A DNA stretch of 64,000 nucleotides from Liolophura sinensis (GCF_032854445.1 NC_088305.1:13997717-14061716), one strand, 5' to 3'. Counted from the stretch's first letter, positions 10,562-22,517 are shown. Notes: generated by a model not told the origin, from the sequence alone. Translations and numbers: made by a program.

Positions 10562-12486
10562 ATGGGCCGAGTGAATCATAACGTTATGCGACATATTGAT
10601 GGCGTCCTTCAGTAACAAGTCAGATTCTGCTGAAAAGTTAAAGTGTGTTTGTGCCAATCTGAAGAACGCATCATAAGCTGAGCCTATCTCCAGATTTTGT
10701 AATGCATGATCGGTTTCGCTTCTTGATATACAGTTTCTTGCACTGAGTCCGATTCCCCGCCTTGCTGTATCGGGACCTATCACAAAAGTTTTGTGATGTC
10801 TATCGCTGACTAACTGGTAAAAGATTTTGCACTGCAGGCAATTACAGCTTCAGGGACACTGTTTCACAAAACTTCTTTTGTCATCTAAGGTCAGTCGTCG
10901 ATTGAAAGTTTCTTTCGCTTATCTTAACGGGTACATGAAACGCTTGGTTTTTATTTCTTATTTATGATGTGGCATAATATATAAAATTACAAACAAGATC
11001 ATCGTGGGGCGTAAAAACAGTTTAAATTACACTTTTCCCAAGGCCCTGCGGTCAATCCGGAAATTAAGAGGCCTGCTTTGGTGACATGAACGATGATAGT
11101 TGTCAAAACGGCTTTGTTTGGAGAAGAGAGCAGAATTGGGGGCGCTAAGTTGGTACCACGTTTCGAGTATGTTCAACGATGGCGTCATTTCCAAATATTT
11201 CCAGGGTTATTACGAAATATAAAATATGCCTAAAAAGTGACAATTTTTTTTCTTATTTTTCTTCAGATTTTTCTTCATGTTCCTCAAAACCAACTAGTAC
11301 CCTTTTATAGCAGGCTACGAAAAGAATTAAGCTGTGACACTAACGTTAAACTGTTTAATGTTTAACACACTAAATACCATAGCCGGGTATGTGGGCAATC
11401 AGTAACAACCTGATTCGTCGAATCAATGATGATACTGTTAAATCAGGTTGAAAATATAAATAACATAAAATACTGTGTGTAAATAACAAAGAAATGTGAT
11501 AATTTCTTCTTCACTTTCGTTCTTGACACAGAGTGGTGGTTTTTGCTGAAAGAAGCGGAATTATTCATGTTTTTCTCCAATCAATAAATACACTTGCAAA
11601 AAATGACACATAACAGTTATCATCATTTAAAGCCGCATTTGCTTCCTCCTGGCCAACCCCCGATCCTGACTTAGTATTTTCAGAGCAAAACTGGTAACCT
11701 GGTAAAGAGTTAACGGTCTAAGTTTAGGCTTTAGACTGTTTTCTTTAAAACGGGTCCCCCGTGAGTTCATGACCAACTTTCGATTTGTCGGTTTGCGCCT
11801 TTCGTGAAGAAGTGGGTGTGAAGCTGGTACAGTTCGAAGTGCATATCGGTACCCTTCATCATTTCCTCCGGAAATCATAACATTAGTAGGCTCACGTCTT
11901 CAATTTACACATTTCAAGATGGACATTCACTGATGATAATAAGCGAAAACTTTATCAGTATATCTCTTATCTGGAAATATTCTGATGGAGTCCATGGATA
12001 TGATGTTTTGTGGACCGTTTATAGCTGTGGTCAGTTCAAATTTATATTTATATTTATGACTTAAATGAAAGTCTTGCAGAATAAAGTTGTAATGAGGTGA
12101 ACCAAAAAATGGAAACTTGAAGTCATGCGTGTGTTCCTGTTTACTTGTGTTGTTTTCATCATATTGATTGAATGTGTTGTTAAAGCTTTGTTCGTTATCA
12201 TAACGTGACTTTAGTGGTCACGGAAGTGTACGGAGGCTCATTTTACCAGCATATCAATATGATCAGTTCTGTAGGTTTTAAATTTTATTTTTATTGAGTG
12301 GAATTTATAGACAAGACGATATATCATTTAGTATTACCTCTTAGCTGAAAGTTTCAAGGCAAGAGCCACGATGGGGCAACAGTAAAATGAGTCATCTAAT
12401 TATTTATCTTATCAGAAGTGAACTGTTATTTGACACACATAAAATGCATAGTTACTGTTTGGCTGGCACGGAACGATATTTTGTTA
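10562..12486. other. No feature recognised
   Basis: About 1.9 kb without a supported gene, RNA or clear repeat. Short open frames here have no splice context or recognisable protein similarity. Confidence 0.6.
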
Positions 12487-12720
12487 ATTTATTTGATTTG
12501 GTGTTTTACGCTATTCTCGAGAACATGTTACTTACATGATGTCGATCAGATTATTGTTGGAGGAAACTGGGCAGAGCCCGGTGGAAACCCACTTTCCCAC
12601 GCGCGACCGGAGAGGGAGCCAGCATGTCCTGGACTTGAACTCACAACGATCGTATTGGTATGAGGCTGCTGGCATATTGTGCTGTGATAGCACGTTACCC
12701 ACCAGGCCGCAGAAGCTCCC
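12487..12720 (-). repeat. SINE family A, near full length, minus orientation
   Basis: The left tail ATTTATTTGATTTGGTGTTT leads into GGAGGAAACTGGGCAGAGCC. The reversed head at the right contains GGACTTGAACTCACAACGAT and a decayed A-box region. Confidence 0.85.
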
Positions 12721-14895
12721 ATTCAACACGTGTATTGAGGGGAAAGTACCGACTCCCCTAAATCTACCTCTGCAATTTTCTTTTTATCAAGTAAGACACT
12801 TCGAACATACAGTATGCAGTATAATACAATGCCTTGATCCAAGTCAGAAACAATCGATCCACCCAACAACACAGCTGATAATTATCAATAAATAATAGTA
12901 TTTTATTCAATCAAATAGTAGTTTCCCTACTGATAGACAGGATAAAGATAACAACAACATGCACACGTTGTCCACATTCGCGGACGATGTCAGGCAAAAT
13001 CTGATGAAAGAAACACTTTCCACCTAGCGCCGTGCTGCACGTTTGTTTATCATAACGTGATGTTAAATTAATTCTTGGACAGTTCCATTAAAGTGGACCT
13101 GCCACGTGTTTAAATGCCTTTCCTTTCATTGCATTCATTGGCATGCCTGGAATGTCACTCGCCAGCTTGAACAGGTAGTTATCTGACTGACTTCAAGCCA
13201 GAAAGCAGAAGTGGTATAAAAGCGATGAACAGGTCTGTACATTGGCGATGACTGTGTCTGAACATTGGCGACGACAGAGTCTGAACGTTGTCGTTGACAT
13301 TCACCAAACCATGTTTAGCGGACGATGTTGGTTGTCACCAAATTTTGGTGACGACCATTACCAACTACTGGTGAGTGCCATCGTAAAAACTGATCACCCA
13401 CGTAAGTTGTTGATCAAGCAAATCATACTTGACAATAGCCTTCATTTATCATCTGTTAGTCATCGCCAGCTTTCCGCATATTGACAACCAGTATAAGTGA
13501 CAGAGTTTTGTCCGGAGAAAACATCAGTCAAATAAACAATCCTTGCTTACTTGCACAATGGCGTACCTAAATGACACTACAAGTTATGAGTAAGCTAAAT
13601 GTGAATTAATATCAATATATAGAAGTAACATAAATTTATTTGTGCTGGCGTGAACTTTGGCGTGTATATACCATTATGGGGTACCCCTGGCAACCACCAC
13701 GATTTGTGTTAGAGGATATAACGATGTTGGTTGGGGAAAAGGTAAAATTTGAAGTCGTGAAGAGTTGAGAGACGGAGTAGGATTAATGTTCAGATATAAT
13801 ATTCCTGTTGTCACTTAAAATCTTGGATGATAAAATCGATTCATTAGAGAGTGTATGGAAATTAGAAATGTTTACATTCGTGGATGTCCGTTAAAACCAT
13901 AAATCTCATTTTGTATGATTCGGAATGTACGAGGGGCTGCGACAATACAGGGTATGAAAAAATCTTGTCACTGAGGAAACGACAAAACAAAGACAGCGAA
14001 GAGCAGTGAGAAGACGTCGATGTTAATGAGAGTCGTTAGATACGGTGCGCTTGTTTCGATCTTTGCCATGTGATGGTGTGTAAAATACCGGTATTTAACT
14101 GTAATCTACTCATTAATTTGACCAGATACAATGTTCCCTCCAGTTTAAATAGACAACAACATTTCCAGGGTCTAAGGCACATGTATTAGCGTGCTACCAT
14201 ATGCTGCAAACAAATGGTACTACTCAAACAAGATAAACTTGATTTGCACATAAGACTGCTAGTTGAAACGTGCAATAGGTTTACTACTCACAACAGGTAG
14301 AGGAATACATTTCATTCTTACATAGGTGCCATTGTATTGTACATTTGTTTTCTTGTTGATTCTTACTGATCATCGCCACGATATGGCTGCTAAATTGTCG
14401 ATGTGGCGCTAAGCCATAATCATTCATTCACTCTTACTGATCACAATTAAGAGAAAATTCTTAACTTATTATTGGTCAGTCCGCCTTGGATAAGCCACTG
14501 CATTCGCCAAACAGGCGAGTATATCGGCATTTATTGCTGAAAAAAAGTTGTCTGTAACGCTCTTCATTGTGATAAATTCGTTATATCAGCGTGTTGTGTG
14601 GGAATACGGCCTGTTATTTCGCCTCGAAAATAAATATCCTTAAAAAAAAACCTTGGTAGAGTGGTAAACCAGGGGAGGTTACTCAGGGATCTCTGCCAAT
14701 TTGCAAGTGAGGTGGTCTTATCACCATGTCAGGCCGAAATGTGTCTTTCATGTGAAAAGTAGGCGTTGAGTGAACGTATAATTGGCAGAATGTTGTGGGA
14801 AATATATAGGGATCTGTGCAGCAGAATGCTTTATTTCGAGTCCATTCAACGTAGTTGAGGTGGGGATAGGCGAAAAAAAAAAAATAAAAATAATG
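12721..14895. other. Non-coding stretch with an LTR-like promoter segment
   Basis: No supported gene. At 13212-13220 there is a TATA box (GTATAAAAG), and at 13530-13535 an AATAAA; between them lies a short tandem duplication of ACATTGGCGA-type sequence. This arrangement is reminiscent of a solo LTR, but its ends and target duplication could not be defined. Confidence 0.45.
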
Positions 14896-15342
14896 GTGAG
14901 GTGTGTCAGTGACGTACATGCAGTGGGGTGTGTCAGTGGTGTACATGTAGTGATGTAGGTCAGTGACGTACATGTAGTGAGGTGGATCAGTGACGTACAT
15001 GTAGTGGGGTGTGTCAGAGGTATACATGTAATGGGGTGGGTCAGTGAAGTACATGTAGTGTGGTGGATCAGTGACGTACATGTAGTAGGGGGGGGGGGGG
15101 TCAGTGATGTGTATGTAGTGCTGTGGGTCACTGATGTGCATATAGTGGGGTGTGTGATGATGTGGAGTGGGTCAGTGATGGTTCATGGTGGTGTCGAGTT
15201 GGACAGTGATGGTGCGATTTAGACAGTGATGGTGTTGGTTGGGCCAGTGACACAGTGTGGTAGGACAGTAATGTTGTGGGGTGGGGCGGTGATGGTGTGA
15301 GGTGGATCAGTGATGGTGTTGGTTGGGTCAGTGATGACGTGT
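14896..15342. repeat. Minisatellite (left part), ~25-bp GTGGGTCAGTGATG unit
   Basis: Repeated copies of GTGGGTCAGTGACGTACATG, changing rightward to GGGTCAGTGATGGTGTGG. It produces spurious open frames on both strands. The array resumes at 15651 after a SINE. Confidence 0.9.
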
Positions 15343-15355
15343 TTTGATGAACGAG

Positions 15356-15650
15356 TTTTTGGAGTCAAACGACGACGGAGTCCCTAGAGTGCATATAATG
15401 TGCCTCCTTGTTGCAGGAAGAGTTTCACTGCTTCACTGAGACGACTTACCAAAGGCAAGTAAGCTGGCTCGCCCGAGCCATTATACTGGTACGGATCAAC
15501 CAGCCATTGCACTATCCCCTTCACGCTGAACGCCAAGCGAGGAAGTTACAACTTCCTCTGTTAAGGTCTTAGGTGTGACCCAATGCAGTATTGACCCCAG
15601 ATCTATTGCTTCCAGAAGCAGACGCTCTACCAGTTGTGCTATTGGCGCCA
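15356..15650 (-). repeat. SINE family B, near full length, minus orientation, inside a minisatellite
   Basis: It contains GTGCCTCCTTGTTGCAGGA, CACTGAGACGACTTACC and GAGGAAGTTACAACTTCCTC. It ends in the reversed tRNA head (GACGCTCTACCAGTTGTGCT). The same minisatellite lies on both sides, so the SINE inserted into it. Confidence 0.9.
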
Positions 15651-15742
15651 ATCAGTGATGATGTGAGGTGGGTCAGTGATGGAATGGGGCGGGTCTGAGA
15701 TGGTGTGTCATTGGTCATTGACGGTGTGGGGTGGGTCAGGTG
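15651..15742. repeat. Minisatellite (right part)
   Basis: CAGTGATGATGTGAGGTGGG and later GTGTGGGGTGGGTCAGG continue the array that was interrupted at 15342. Confidence 0.85.
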
Positions 15743-15906
15743 TTAAGATGCTTGTGTACTTCACTTGCGTTTTCTTACCACACATACAATGATAACTGTG
15801 ACATAATAAAGGAAAGATTTCTAGACGCAGGAAGGAGTTTCAAGAGTTCCTGCTATAACCATCCAACACCTTGGATATACCTGGTATGCAGATGTACAAC
15901 GATGAT

Positions 15907-16168
15907 TCATTTATTTATTTGATTGGTGTTTTATGCCGTACTCAAGAATATTTCACTTACATGACGGTGGCCAGCATTATGGAGGGAGGAAACCGGGCAC
16001 AGCCTGGGGGGGAAACCGACGACCATCCGCAGGTTGCTGTCAGACCTTCTCACTTTCGGTCAGAGAGGAAGCCAGTTCAAGCTGGATTTGAACTCACAGC
16101 GACTGCATTAGTGAGAGGCTCCTGGGTCATTACACTGCACTAGCGCGCTAAGCGACTAAGCCATGAAG
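15907..16168 (-). repeat. SINE family A, full length, minus orientation
   Basis: The (ATTT)n tail, GATTGGTGTTTTATGCCGTA and GGAGGAAACCGGGCACAGCC are followed by the reversed tRNA head (TTGAACTCACAGCGACTGC, CACTAGCGCGCTAAGCGAC). Confidence 0.92.
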
Positions 16169-16498
16169 ACTTCTCTTCAGGAACTAGATGCTGCAGGAGG
16201 AGTTAAATGGATTGAACCAAGGGGACCTGGAAAACCATGAATATCTTGCAAGCAGAGCACAACTATACAACGCATACAGTGTATTTGCGCGTAGTAGGGG
16301 TCATTTTCAACCAGCCACATAAAAAACAATGGTTGATCGACATTCAGCTAAACGTAGCACTGCATTCCTTCATCAGAAATCACAATTTTACAACCGTTTA
16401 TCTAATCAAAGATATTAAATATTAATATCAGTGGATCATTTTTGTAGAATTCCCCTCCCGCTACATTTAGAAGATGTATTTCACAACGAATGCCTTAT

Positions 16499-16700
16499 AT
16501 TTATTTACTTGATTAGTGTTTTATGCTGTACTCAAAAATATTTTATTGATACGATGGCAGCCAACCTAATATTGCGAGGAAACTGAGCATAGCCTGGCGG
16601 AAACCCACAACCATTCGCAGGTTGCTGACCGACTTTTCCATGTATGGCCAGAGAGCAAGCCAGCATGACCTGGACTTGAAGTCACTGTGAGTGCATACTT
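16499..16700 (-). repeat. SINE family A, minus orientation, head truncated
   Basis: The tail ATTTATTTACTTGATTAGTG, the core CTCAAAAATATTTTATTGAT and the segment GCAGGTTGCTGACCGACTT are present. The copy stops at the B-box region (GGACTTGAAGTCACTGTGAG). Confidence 0.85.
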
Positions 16701-16711
16701 ATAGTTTCATT

Positions 16712-17095
16712 GATCAATTGCTTTGTGTTTTATATCGTGCTCAAGAATATTTAATTATTTATCTGACACCCGAATCAAGCATATTTCCCTTACATGGCGG
16801 CAGCCAGCATTACAGTGGGAGGAAACCAGGAAAGCCCAGGGAAAACCCACAAATATTTGTAGGTTGTTAGCAAACCTTTCCATGTACAATACTCGAGAAT
16901 GTATCAGTTTTACGACGACGACCAGCATTAAGGTGAAAGGAAACATAGCAGAGCCCGTGAGAAACCCACGACCATAGGGGGGTTGTTGGCAGACCTTCCC
17001 ATGTACAACTGGAGAGGAAGCCGGTATAAGTTGAAGTCACTGTGACCGCACTGGTGAGAGGTTCCTGTGCCACTGTGCTGTGCTAGCGGGCTAAC
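16712..17095 (-). repeat. Two merged SINE family A copies, minus orientation
   Basis: A core CTCAAGAATATTTAATTATT with GGAGGAAACCAGGAAAGCCC runs to about 16885. A second partial copy then follows (ACTCGAGAATGTATCAG, GAGAAACCCACGACCAT) that ends in a head (GTGCTGTGCTAGCGGGCTAA). It is either a nested insertion or an internal duplication. Confidence 0.75.
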
Positions 17096-17833
17096 AACGA
17101 GCTTGATGATGAAGATGCGATATTACAGTTTAGGACAGACTTCTTGTTGCCCAATTGCAGGGCTCCTTTGAAGATAACATCTTAATAAACTTTAGCAGTG
17201 GAAATGACAATTTAATTACCATGTGTAATTTTCATATTTTATTCTTTGCAAGCCTTGCTATCTCTGTACAAGTAACATTGTGTTAAATAGTAAAAATTTC
17301 CCCTTCATATTTTCAGTTTTCTAAAAATTGGATAAATTATCTATATGCATTTCCACCAAGAGGCACTGGAATGACCAACTACCTAAATATACAACAGCAG
17401 TGAACTCCAACGCATGGGTGATGATGCTGAATGACCAAACTGCAGACAAGAGGTCCATGGTGAGGTAAAAATTCAAGGTCATCCTGTGTGACCTTGTCAA
17501 ACAAAAACCAGATTTGACATTCAGGGAGCTCATAGTTCTGCTGGTGTCTAGTTTTCACATACAGAAAATTCTAGATTGGGGCAAAATTTGTCCAGACTTT
17601 ACTAGTATACAACAGTTAAGGAAGTTTTCAGACAACAGATTTCAGACAAAAAAAAAAAAAAAAAACACACACGAACACTGTAGAAGAATTCAGAAGAAAA
17701 CCTGGAAAAAATGGACTTCAGTCTCCCTAAAGTGGAGACTTTCAATCAAAAAGGTTTCGATTTTCTCTTCTTTTCATGGATATTGTAGATTAAAATAAAA
17801 ACATAAATGATAATTTCCTATGGAAAACCTAAG
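17096..17833. other. Region 3' of cytochrome c, no gene recognised
   Basis: This should contain the cytochrome c 3' UTR (minus strand). The nearest minus-strand AATAAA that I see is TTTATT on the plus strand near 17237. An A-run is at 17647-17665. Confidence 0.5.
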
Positions 17834-17979
17834 TCACTTTGTTGCATCCTGGAGATAGGCAATCAGGTCTGCTCGTTCTTTGGTCTTCTTCAGGCCAGCA
17901 AACACCATTTTTGTGCCTGGGATGTATTTTTTTGGATTCTCCAGGTACACCCATAATGTATCAGGTCCCCAGGTGATTC
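17834..17979 (-). CDS. CYCS: Cytochrome c, C-terminal coding exon
   Basis: On the minus strand the acceptor ...CTTACAG precedes 17979. The exon enters in phase 1, completes the split Gly codon, and reads [18 protein letters not shown] then [20 protein letters not shown], ending IAYLQDATK and TGA at 17836-17834. The Met of GTKMVF is the sixth haem-iron ligand. The Trp (mammalian Trp59) and the [14 protein letters not shown] segment are hallmarks of animal cytochrome c. Joined with 19899-20082 it gives a 109-residue protein, the normal size. The protein carries electrons between complexes III and IV in the mitochondrial intermembrane space and can trigger apoptosome formation. Confidence 0.97.
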
Positions 17980-18324
17980 CTGTAAGTAAAAATAACATTC
18001 AATATATACAACTTCATAATAGCCAGAAAAATGACACACTTTTGATGACATTACATGTATGAAAACTTTGAAGAGCATTAAAAGGAAAATTCATAGGTTT
18101 TTCAATATTTAATAACATTTTAATAACACTTAGATCATTTAAGTGATCATTCTATCATTTACCATGCAACCTTTAGGTGTCTAACTTCAAACTACAATTA
18201 GTTTACCTATTCTACTTTGAAGTTACAAGTTACAAGATGAACTTGCAACTTCTCACTAAAGGTCTCTATTATCTGTGACCGAACTTCAAATATGGGAAAC
18301 CATATTTACCAGTTTAGATCAAGA

Positions 18325-18349
18325 GAATAATAATAATAATAATAATAAT
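18325..18349. repeat. (AAT)n microsatellite
   Basis: About eight perfect trinucleotide units inside the cytochrome c intron. Confidence 0.9.
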
Positions 18350-19731
18350 GCATGTGCTTTACAGGAGATGGATGAAATACACTGAAATATGTCAAGGACC
18401 TGGGGCCACTTTCACAAAACTTCAAACGTCCTAGTTCTTGAAACATTTTCGTAAAAGTTGTTGTCCGGGTTATAGTGCCATAAAGCGAAAGAAAGTCATT
18501 TACAAGAAAAGTTATGAATAACTGACTAGCGAAGTTTTGTAAAAAGTGGCCCCGGTTTCATAGTTTACAATGACACATGCTGACTTTTTCTCTTGACTAT
18601 GAAGAGCCACCAGTTTGGAAGGAAGTTTGTCGTTTTAGTCCAATGCGCAGGTTTTTCTACCTTAAATCTGGACAGGAAATGGGGCAGGGATTTTTTACAC
18701 AATCATTTTAATTGAGCTCAAACCTGAATTTTGTTATTGGAAACTGAATACTAAATAAGTACATATACTCTACTGGGTGCCAATAACTCAATCTTCAAAG
18801 TGCATGGTACAAATGGTTTTCTATTTTTACACACACACAAAAAAAGTTAAAATTGAATATTTCTTTTCACGGTTCACTTTATCACTGTACTGAAAACCTG
18901 AAGTTCTAAACATCTGCCTCATTTATTCAGTTAGAGTAAATCATTTCAGTTGTCTAATGTATGTAATATATTGATTACGTCAGGGGTGTGTAAATATCAG
19001 CACGCCTTAATTTTGTTTCAGGAGAGTGATGTTGTGGGAATGTGATATAGCATGCCTCAAATCCAATTATTCATGTTAAAGACTAGAGCTACCCTAGTGT
19101 CACGACGCATGCGTCTTAAAATAACGGTTAAGTGATACTGTCAATGGCTTTCCTAAATGATAAGAAATTGCTTGTATTAAACTAGGATAGTACGGAAAAT
19201 AGGTCATTAGTCGTTGTCTTACATTAAGACTTATCCCCTCAATACTTATAGCTGACATATATCTTTACAAATGACACCAATATTACTTACAAAGCTCATT
19301 ACATCATTCCAGCATAATTGCCTTACTCAACGTCATACCTGCCTGATTCAGTGTTACATAAGGAATATTACCACCTCATATCGGGAAAATTTTTACCATA
19401 ACTGCTTTTGTTTTTCAGGGCTTTTCACTTATAGGGCTAAAATTATGTTATTCTTCGTTAATCCTTTTAATCCATGGGGTTATCTGTATTTCACAGGGTA
19501 TCACCATATAATTTTAATATTTCTGCCTGGCTTATACTGGGACAGAAGTAGCGTTTTTAAACATAAAAATCTAGCAATCAGTGCAAGTTTAGTAGCAAAA
19601 AAAGTTTGATCAGTTTGGTCTAAAAACCCCCACAATGAACTCTTAATCTTTATCTGCATCTTACAGATTTATTCACTGTATGATAAAAAGGATGTCAAAC
19701 ACTAACAAACATGACAAAACTGTACATGTTT

Positions 19732-19802
19732 GATTTATTTATTTCACTGGTGTTTTACGTTGTATTCAAGAATATTTCACTTTTACTGCAGTGGCCAGGG
19801 AC
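19732..19802 (-). repeat. SINE family A, tail fragment, minus orientation
   Basis: TTTATTTATTTCACTGGTG and TATTCAAGAATATTTCACTT match the family-A 3' core; the rest is missing. Confidence 0.75.
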
Positions 19803-19898
19803 GCTGCATTTGGAATCAGAAAGACATGGCCCATCAGATGATGTGTACTTTATTTAAAGGTAGTCTTATCTGTCAAGTTGTTATGTTCAACCACCTAC

Positions 19899-20082
19899 CT
19901 TTGTTCTTGTTGGCATCGGTATAAGAGAAGCCAGGAGCTTGTCCAGTTTTACGCCCAATCAACCCATGAAGGTTTGGCCCCACTTTGTGTTTTCCACCAG
20001 CCTCTACTGTGTGACATTGTGAACAGCTTCTGGCAAAGATCTTCTTTCCCTTTTCAATATCTCCAGCCGGTATATCAGCCAT
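19899..20082 (-). CDS. CYCS: Cytochrome c, N-terminal coding exon
   Basis: ATG at 20082-20080 on the minus strand starts [20 protein letters not shown]. The haem attachment site CSQCH (two thioether Cys and the proximal His) is at residues 20-24. It is followed by [18 protein letters not shown] and SYTDANKNK. The donor is AAAG|GTAGGT at 19899/19898, in phase 1. The few residues before the GD..KGKKIF core are a normal invertebrate N-terminal extension. The acceptor of a leader exon (TTTTAG|TCATTC) lies 16 bases before the ATG, so the 5' UTR is interrupted by an intron as well. Single-copy context and intact residues argue against a processed pseudogene. Confidence 0.98.
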
Positions 20083-20098
20083 TTTGATAAGTGAATGA
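20083..20098 (-). other. Cytochrome c 5' UTR, 3' piece
   Basis: Sixteen bases between an acceptor (AG at 20100-20099 on the minus strand) and the start codon. Confidence 0.7.
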
Positions 20099-20155
20099 CT
20101 AAAATGGAAGAAAAATGAAATTACATATCTGCATGTACCGAAAAATAAAGTGTGA

Positions 20156-20349
20156 TTTACTTATTTAATTGGTGTTTTACGCCATGCTCAAGAATATTTC
20201 ACTTATACGACGACAGCCAGTATTATGGTGGGAGGAAAACGTGCACAGCCCGGGGGAAACCTACGACCATCTGCAGGTTGCCGCCAGACCTTCCCATGTA
20301 CAGTATGAGCTGGACTTGAACTCACACCGACCACATTGGTGAGAGGCTA
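20156..20349 (-). repeat. SINE family A, minus orientation, head truncated
   Basis: TTTACTTATTTAATTGGTG, GGTGGGAGGAAAACGTGCAC and GGACTTGAACTCACACCGAC are present. It lies in the 5' UTR intron of cytochrome c. Confidence 0.88.
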
Positions 20350-21510
20350 ATAAAGTGTGAAAACACAATTATGGACAGACCTTTCTAAATGTATGCCTAA
20401 CAGAAAACGCAAATGATGTTGACTAAAATCTGAATTTCCCTGGTCTGGGTTGACTGTTACATGTAGGTAACAAAGGGCTTTGTTTATCCGATCTCTGGTG
20501 CACAACCAAACGGGTGACCTTGAACAGCGAAAGATTTGCAGAATTCTGCCTTCACACTGGCTAAAGGATCACAATCTTGCTTTCGTGTTTTTATATCTTT
20601 ACAATGTACATGTAGTTACACAACAAAAAATAAACTTTCACTTCCAATATAATTGACCTGAGGGTTTTCTGCTCTCTTCAAACAGGGCATTTTACTGGTC
20701 AAATGCCTTGAAATGTTTTTTAATTGGGTTCAAGAGACAACGGGCTTCCCATTAGGCCCTGCAATGGCGTCAATTTGGGTCTCTGACCTTGTCACAATAA
20801 AATTAAGAAAGACACAAGATGCGTTAAAGTATGTAGCAACTTTAACTTCTCGTAATAATACAGATTTGATGCAAATTCCTCTTAGAAATGAATTGCACAA
20901 GGCGCCATCATCTGGAATACAATGAAATGAGGAATCATCATTGACCTCTACTCGATTTCCATTTCATGGAAGCTAAAAACAACAGTTGGTTCCTTTCAAA
21001 TCATTTTGGCTCCTAATGTATATATATATACGATTCTTGTTTAATACAATACTCAAGGAATAGTTCACCAATTACAACAGCGGTCAATTTTACTTAAAGG
21101 ACTCAGAGGAAACCCGACTTCCCAATGTTGACCACCAGGCTTTGGAAAGTTACCACCAAATTTCTCATGTAAGATGTACAGATATGCACAGCATAACTGT
21201 GGAAAACAGACTATATAAACAGCCAAACACGTGTTGTTAATTGTTTACTGTCACCATGTCTTCAGAAACAGTGAGAGTGGGGGAAATCTACAAATTACCC
21301 GTCTATGTACGATCCCAAATGAACCTGCGCCACAAGTGTCCTAAATCAAACCTCAGGTGTATTGTCAGTCATTATACGTAACATTTTGAAATTGCCCCAT
21401 ATTCCATTTACTGCAGACCATCATCACTGGAAGACTGCTACAATATGAAGCAGGAGATGACCTTGGCCGCTCAAGATGGCTGCAGTGGCCAAAGACTGTG
21501 TGTCGTGAAA
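20350..21510. other. Probable leader intron of cytochrome c, mostly unannotated
   Basis: No coding exon is seen. A decayed SINE-like patch occurs near 21030-21140 (TTAATACAATACTCAAGGAA, GACTCAGAGGAAACCCGACT). Confidence 0.5.
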
Positions 21511-21755
21511 GCTTTTCCATGGCTATAATAAATCATTCTAAAGTGAGCAAGGACACATGGTGGCGTTGAAGTGGGTGCAGAAGTGGCTTCCACGGCCCAT
21601 GCTCCTCGGCTGTTGCCGCCATCTTCCTACTGCTCCACTTCGAAGCAGGACATATGCATACGCCTACATACACATGCTCACCATGGCGGCCACGGCCGAG
21701 GGGCGTGTACTGTGGAAGCCTTCATGGCTATAATAAATCTATTCTAAAGCGAGTG
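21511..21755. repeat. Composite direct and inverted repeat
   Basis: The ~37-bp segment CATGGCTATAATAAATC..ATTCTAAAG occurs at 21511-21547 and again at 21718-21755. Between them, 21585-21622 and 21683-21720 form imperfect ~38-bp inverted arms (GGCTTCCACGGCCC.. against ..GGGCGTGTACTGTGGAAGCC) around a 60-base loop. This could be a small non-autonomous transposable element. Confidence 0.6.
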
Positions 21756-22517
21756 GGGGCATACAGTGGCGGTGCGGAAAGCAGGTCTTTCGGCTGGTGT
21801 CTTTTGTTTGCATGAGATTTGTCCAATAACAAAGAGAATCGGCCTGGATCTTTGTTGAGTACGAAATTAATACTGTTAGTGTCAAGACTTCAACGATGCT
21901 AGGCCAATATAAGAAAAGGAGTTTTGGGCCTATCATACTTCCTGTATCATCGCAGAGATGAACATTCGAATACAATTTTTGAAGAACTTTTTTCACGCTT
22001 AACAGTTGAGGACTGCATTGCTGTGCAGTGGCTGGGAATTTCACACCAACGTTGTAGGTAATAGGATTCAACTGATAACTTTTCATATTAAAGCTGATAT
22101 ATTTCATGTTGACAGCGAAAAAGGCACGTAGTGATGTAGGCAAGTACATGTAAAGAATGATTCCTTTTTCTTTTGTTTCCACATTTTTTGAAAATGGGAG
22201 TGAAGGAAAATTTGGGCACATTATGACTATGGCCTTAATTTAGATCTCTCAGTTACCCCCAACAAGAGTTTTAACAATCATGAGGATCAATAAAGCCATT
22301 GGTATTCGTTACAACACTGTAAATTACAACAGGCCTAGCCCTGTGTGGAACGCCACACGTCGCAATCTGATGAAATGTCACGGTGTGAAAAAGTTTTAGG
22401 CGTATATTTCACGAATTAGAGTAGCTACCCTTAAATTTCGTCTTCATCCAATTTTCCAGGTTACTGCCAATTACATCTAACATAACTAAAACATAAAAAT
22501 GTGTAACATTCACTTAC
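21756..22517. other. No gene supported
   Basis: A 160-codon open frame lies on the minus strand (22221-21739), but it has no recognised domain, overlaps the composite repeat and lies in the predicted cytochrome c leader intron. No other feature is seen. Confidence 0.5.

Larger units (their letters stand above)
17980..19898 (-). other. Intron of cytochrome c, splitting the Gly56 codon
   Basis: A GT-AG phase-1 intron on the minus strand that interrupts the Gly codon of NKNKG|ITW. This is the same position as the intron known from mammalian CYCS genes. It includes a family-A SINE fragment (19732-19802) and a short (AAT)n run at 18325-18349. Confidence 0.92.

Noticed and set aside
14683..15222. 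Repetitive open frames rich in His, Tyr, Met and Thr
   Set aside because: They are read through the GTGGGTCAGTGATG minisatellite in both directions.
19271..19609. 112-codon open frame on the plus strand
   Set aside because: It lies in the cytochrome c intron, with no recognised domain or splice evidence.
21739..22221. 160-codon open frame on the minus strand
   Set aside because: No recognisable domain, overlaps a repeat, no splice context, and lies in the predicted cytochrome c leader intron.
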